A DNA stretch of 64,000 bases from positions 3,943,744-4,007,743 of the forward strand of contig NZ_JAGYPJ010000001.1 of assembly GCF_018343695.1 (NCBI RefSeq). Reading direction: 5' to 3'. Position 1 is the stretch's first letter. Every line of letters starts with the position of its first letter. Below the pieces are notes generated by a model, which had not been told where the DNA came from, ran no database searches, and saw only the letters and a list, made by a program, of their open reading frames with translations. The stretch comes from Lederbergia citrisecunda (GTDB lineage: Bacteria; Bacillota; Bacilli; Bacillales; Bacillaceae_C). The position numbers and the translations under genes are program-made. Below, piece after piece: positions 62,193 to 64,000 of the stretch.

Positions 62193-62667
62193 ACATTTCT
62201 GGAATACGAATCAAAAGGGATTTGTCTATATACGCCAGGTCTTCTTCAGTTAAAAACATCAAAAGATTATCTCCATTATCTTGCGATGTGAAAATAGGTA
62301 TTCCATCTTCGTTGATAATGTCAAAATGGAAAAAGGGAGATATGAACACGTGATTATCAGTCATGTTTTTTTGGAAAAATTCTATTACTCTCTTATTTAT
62401 TTCCGCATTAACGATATGAAGTTCATCTGTATCTATTTCTTTATAAGCATTTTCGTCCGATTCAAAAATTTGCTTAATCCCATACTCTGAATAACCACTA
62501 GGAATATCATCTGGCCAATATTTTAGCTTAATTCTTTTCCCTTTTTTCAAAAAATGATTTGTGATGTTATTCCATGAATCTTTAATCAGTTTCTGTCTAG
62601 CTTCGTGCTTTTCCTCTGAATCTTCAATATTACTCGTATCAAGTCTAAAGTTAAATATATTGCTCAC
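62191..62667 (-). CDS. Hypothetical cytoplasmic protein
   Basis: 158 residues, charged, no signal or membrane segment. Contains KRIKLKYWPDDIPSGYSEYG and a C-terminal LMFLTEEDLAYIDKSLLIRIP. I do not recognise a family; the overall character is that of small immunity- or regulator-type proteins, but that is only an impression. Its start overlaps the end of the CPBP gene by 4 bp (ATGA), so it is translated with it. Confidence 0.65.
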   Translation of the reverse strand: MSNIFNFRLDTSNIEDSEEKHEARQKLIKDSWNNITNHFLKKGKRIKLKYWPDDIPSGYSEYGIKQIFESDENAYKEIDTDELHIVNAEINKRVIEFFQKNMTDNHVFISPFFHFDIINEDGIPIFTSQDNGDNLLMFLTEEDLAYIDKSLLIRIPEM

Positions 62668-63410
62668 CCACTAATAAGAAAGATAATCGGCACTACTGAA
62701 AAAGCGGTGTTCACGATAAAATGACAAACGATGAGTGGAAATAATCTTTTCTGCTTGTAATAAATAATTCCACTGCCGACTCCCCAAAGAAAAAATGCGA
62801 CAAAATAAACAACGGCTCCTTGCCAGCTAGGTGCGAGCATGATGTGCTGTAAGGCAAAACCTAAAGAAGGGATCACGATCGCTGGTGCAATTTTTAGATA
62901 GTGCTTGAGAAAAATGGGTTGTGCATATCCTCTGTACATCACCTCTTCAATCGGTGCATTTAAAAAAGGAAATATAAGAGCTACAAAGGCTGACAGCCAT
63001 AATAACCATTCGGGGCGCGCGAAATTAAGATTTTCAGCATTTCCGGTGAATACAGTTTGAAAGTGCATGTAAAAATCCGAACCGAACATGATATACATAG
63101 TGACAAGAACAGCTGTGATAAAAGGAATATACAATACAAATAGCCATAAAAATCCGAAAAGGATATCCTTCCATACTCTCTCTCGTTGAAAGTCTACTAA
63201 TTCCTTAAGGGAACGACTATCTTTTTTTAATATATGATGCAAAAGGATAAAACTTATGATGTTCACGATTGTAAAATAGATGGGTGAAATGTCATTGAGG
63301 AATGGAAACTGAAAGTCTAAGCCCATTAACATAAATAATATCGAAAAAACAAGTAAACCTATAATAAGCATTGGAAAACGAATGAAAGACACGATCCATG
63401 CATTTTTCAT
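62664..63410 (-). CDS. CPBP-family intramembrane metalloprotease
   Basis: 248 residues, about seven spans. The three motifs are seen in order: APIEEVMYRGYAQP (EExxxR), FALQHIMLA (FxxxH) and IVCHFIVNTAF (HxxxN). Relatives are CAAX-type proteases and bacteriocin self-immunity (Abi) proteins. AGGGGGTTACCT-like sequence before the ATG provides a ribosome site. Target unknown. Confidence 0.9.
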   Translation of the reverse strand: MKNAWIVSFIRFPMLIIGLLVFSILFMLMGLDFQFPFLNDISPIYFTIVNIISFILLHHILKKDSRSLKELVDFQRERVWKDILFGFLWLFVLYIPFITAVLVTMYIMFGSDFYMHFQTVFTGNAENLNFARPEWLLWLSAFVALIFPFLNAPIEEVMYRGYAQPIFLKHYLKIAPAIVIPSLGFALQHIMLAPSWQGAVVYFVAFFLWGVGSGIIYYKQKRLFPLIVCHFIVNTAFSVVPIIFLISG

Positions 63411-63427
63411 AGGTAACCCCCTAAAAA

Positions 63428-63464
63428 AACCTGAAAAAGGATTACGGTATCCATTATTCAGGTT
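63428..63464 (-). terminator. Terminator of the N-acetyltransferase gene
   Basis: On the minus strand AACCTGAA and TTCAGGTT enclose an inner GGAT/ATCC stem and are followed by TTTTTTTAG. Confidence 0.85.
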
Positions 63465-63480
63465 AGCTTCTTTTAATATT

Positions 63481-64000
63481 CTATTCTAATATAATTCCAA
63501 AATACGTTTTTAATGCTTCCTTATATTCCTCATCCGTTTCTGGTGTAAAAGCTCGAACTGAATCGTTGGAAAAGATACGAAACTCTTTTCCATCTACTGA
63601 ATTTCGTCCCTCAGCTGTACGGACTGCAACCATCGCATCGTTAATAAAGATGGAATCTGGAGCATTTTCACACCAAAATGAAGCCATAATGAAATCTTTC
63701 GGTAGCTGAGGTTCTTCTGTAAAGGAATAAAGTTGTCTCCATTCTCCTCGCTTTTTCTCTAATAACATCCATCCGAAGTATGGATCCATCTCTAATTTGT
63801 AAAATTCGTCACCTTGCTCATGAACAAGACCTTCAACCATTTCAATAGGTTGACGAGGAACGATTCCTCCTACGCCGACATCACATAAGAAAAACTTTCC
63901 GTCAGCTTCTACTTTTAAAACATGATGACGTCTTTTCGGAGGGGCGTTTGGCTCATCGCGCCAGAAACGTGCAAACAAGCTTGTCACCTTATAACCTAAC
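63481..64000 (-). CDS. Arylamine N-acetyltransferase, N-terminus beyond the window
   Basis: The frame stays open to the right edge (LGYKVTSLFARFW upstream of an internal GTG at 63987), so the start is outside. The visible part has RRHHVLKVEADGKFFLCDVGVGG, with the catalytic His and Asp of the C-H-D triad, and PRQPIEM after it. The catalytic Cys would lie in the missing part. Transfers acetyl from acetyl-CoA to arylamines or hydrazines. Confidence 0.85.
   Translation of the reverse strand, partial: LGYKVTSLFARFWRDEPNAPPKRRHHVLKVEADGKFFLCDVGVGGIVPRQPIEMVEGLVHEQGDEFYKLEMDPYFGWMLLEKKRGEWRQLYSFTEEPQLPKDFIMASFWCENAPDSIFINDAMVAVRTAEGRNSVDGKEFRIFSNDSVRAFTPETDEEYKEALKTYFGIILE

Overview
The window is about 64 kb of low-GC chromosome from a Gram-positive, endospore-forming-type Bacillaceae (Firmicutes). 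The evidence is strong GGAGG-like ribosome binding sites, frequent TTG/GTG starts, sigma-A promoters, Rho-independent terminators, T-box and purine/FMN riboswitch control, a ribD-ribE-ribBA-ribH operon, a FapR-type operator before fabH, and close relatives of Bacillus YwnA/YwnB, PbuE and HflX. I see no rRNA, tRNA, CRISPR array, prophage or plasmid functions. The species cannot be named from the sequence alone.

Layout. 1-9.3 kb: Rrf2 regulator (cut by the edge) divergent from a YwnB-like reductase across a spacer with three copies of one operator; TraB-like and DinB-like genes; a 21-bp repeat array; a NERD protein; a PbuE-like purine exporter under a purine riboswitch; a C39-like peptidase/DinB pair; an orphan eukaryotic-type hisA; an aldo/keto reductase. 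9.4-22.7 kb: AbrB-type membrane protein, hflX preceded by a structured RNA resembling 6S RNA, small membrane proteins, GNATs, an MFS/MarR pair, nucleotidyltransferase-fold genes, rpiA, and a BNR-propeller membrane protein. 22.8-32.9 kb: T-box-controlled trpS, kinases and methyltransferases, a base-excision-repair pair (Fpg-like glycosylase plus endonuclease IV), a Gfo/Idh oxidoreductase and a short nitrilase-like protein. 33-38.4 kb: three complete FMN riboswitches in tandem in front of the riboflavin operon, then fabH. 38.6-50.2 kb: exporters, oxidoreductases, an intact IS1182-family element, cell-wall carboxypeptidases (S11 and M15) and small membrane proteins. 50.5-62.1 kb: a sugar-utilisation region with a mannitol-type PTS EIICBA, a GH3 beta-glucosidase, a LacI regulator, an ABC sugar importer without its own ATPase, a GH65 phosphorylase and beta-phosphoglucomutase. 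62.2-64 kb: hypothetical gene, CPBP protease and an arylamine N-acetyltransferase cut by the edge.

How genes work together. In the sugar region, the solute-binding protein and two permeases import an oligosaccharide, GH65 phosphorolysis yields beta-glucose-1-phosphate, and beta-PGM converts it to glucose-6-phosphate. The Fpg-like glycosylase and endonuclease IV are consecutive base-repair enzymes encoded 12 bp apart. The riboflavin operon must pass three FMN-controlled terminators in series.

The most unusual signals are: (i) the triplicated FMN riboswitch; (ii) five intergenic arrays whose units differ in sequence but share a 21-bp period, two of them using the same unit in opposite orientation; (iii) ten copies of an AATCAAACGTTTGATT-type palindrome in four spacers, mostly 42-44 bp apart; (iv) a guanine-type aptamer joined to an ON-type expression platform in front of a purine exporter.
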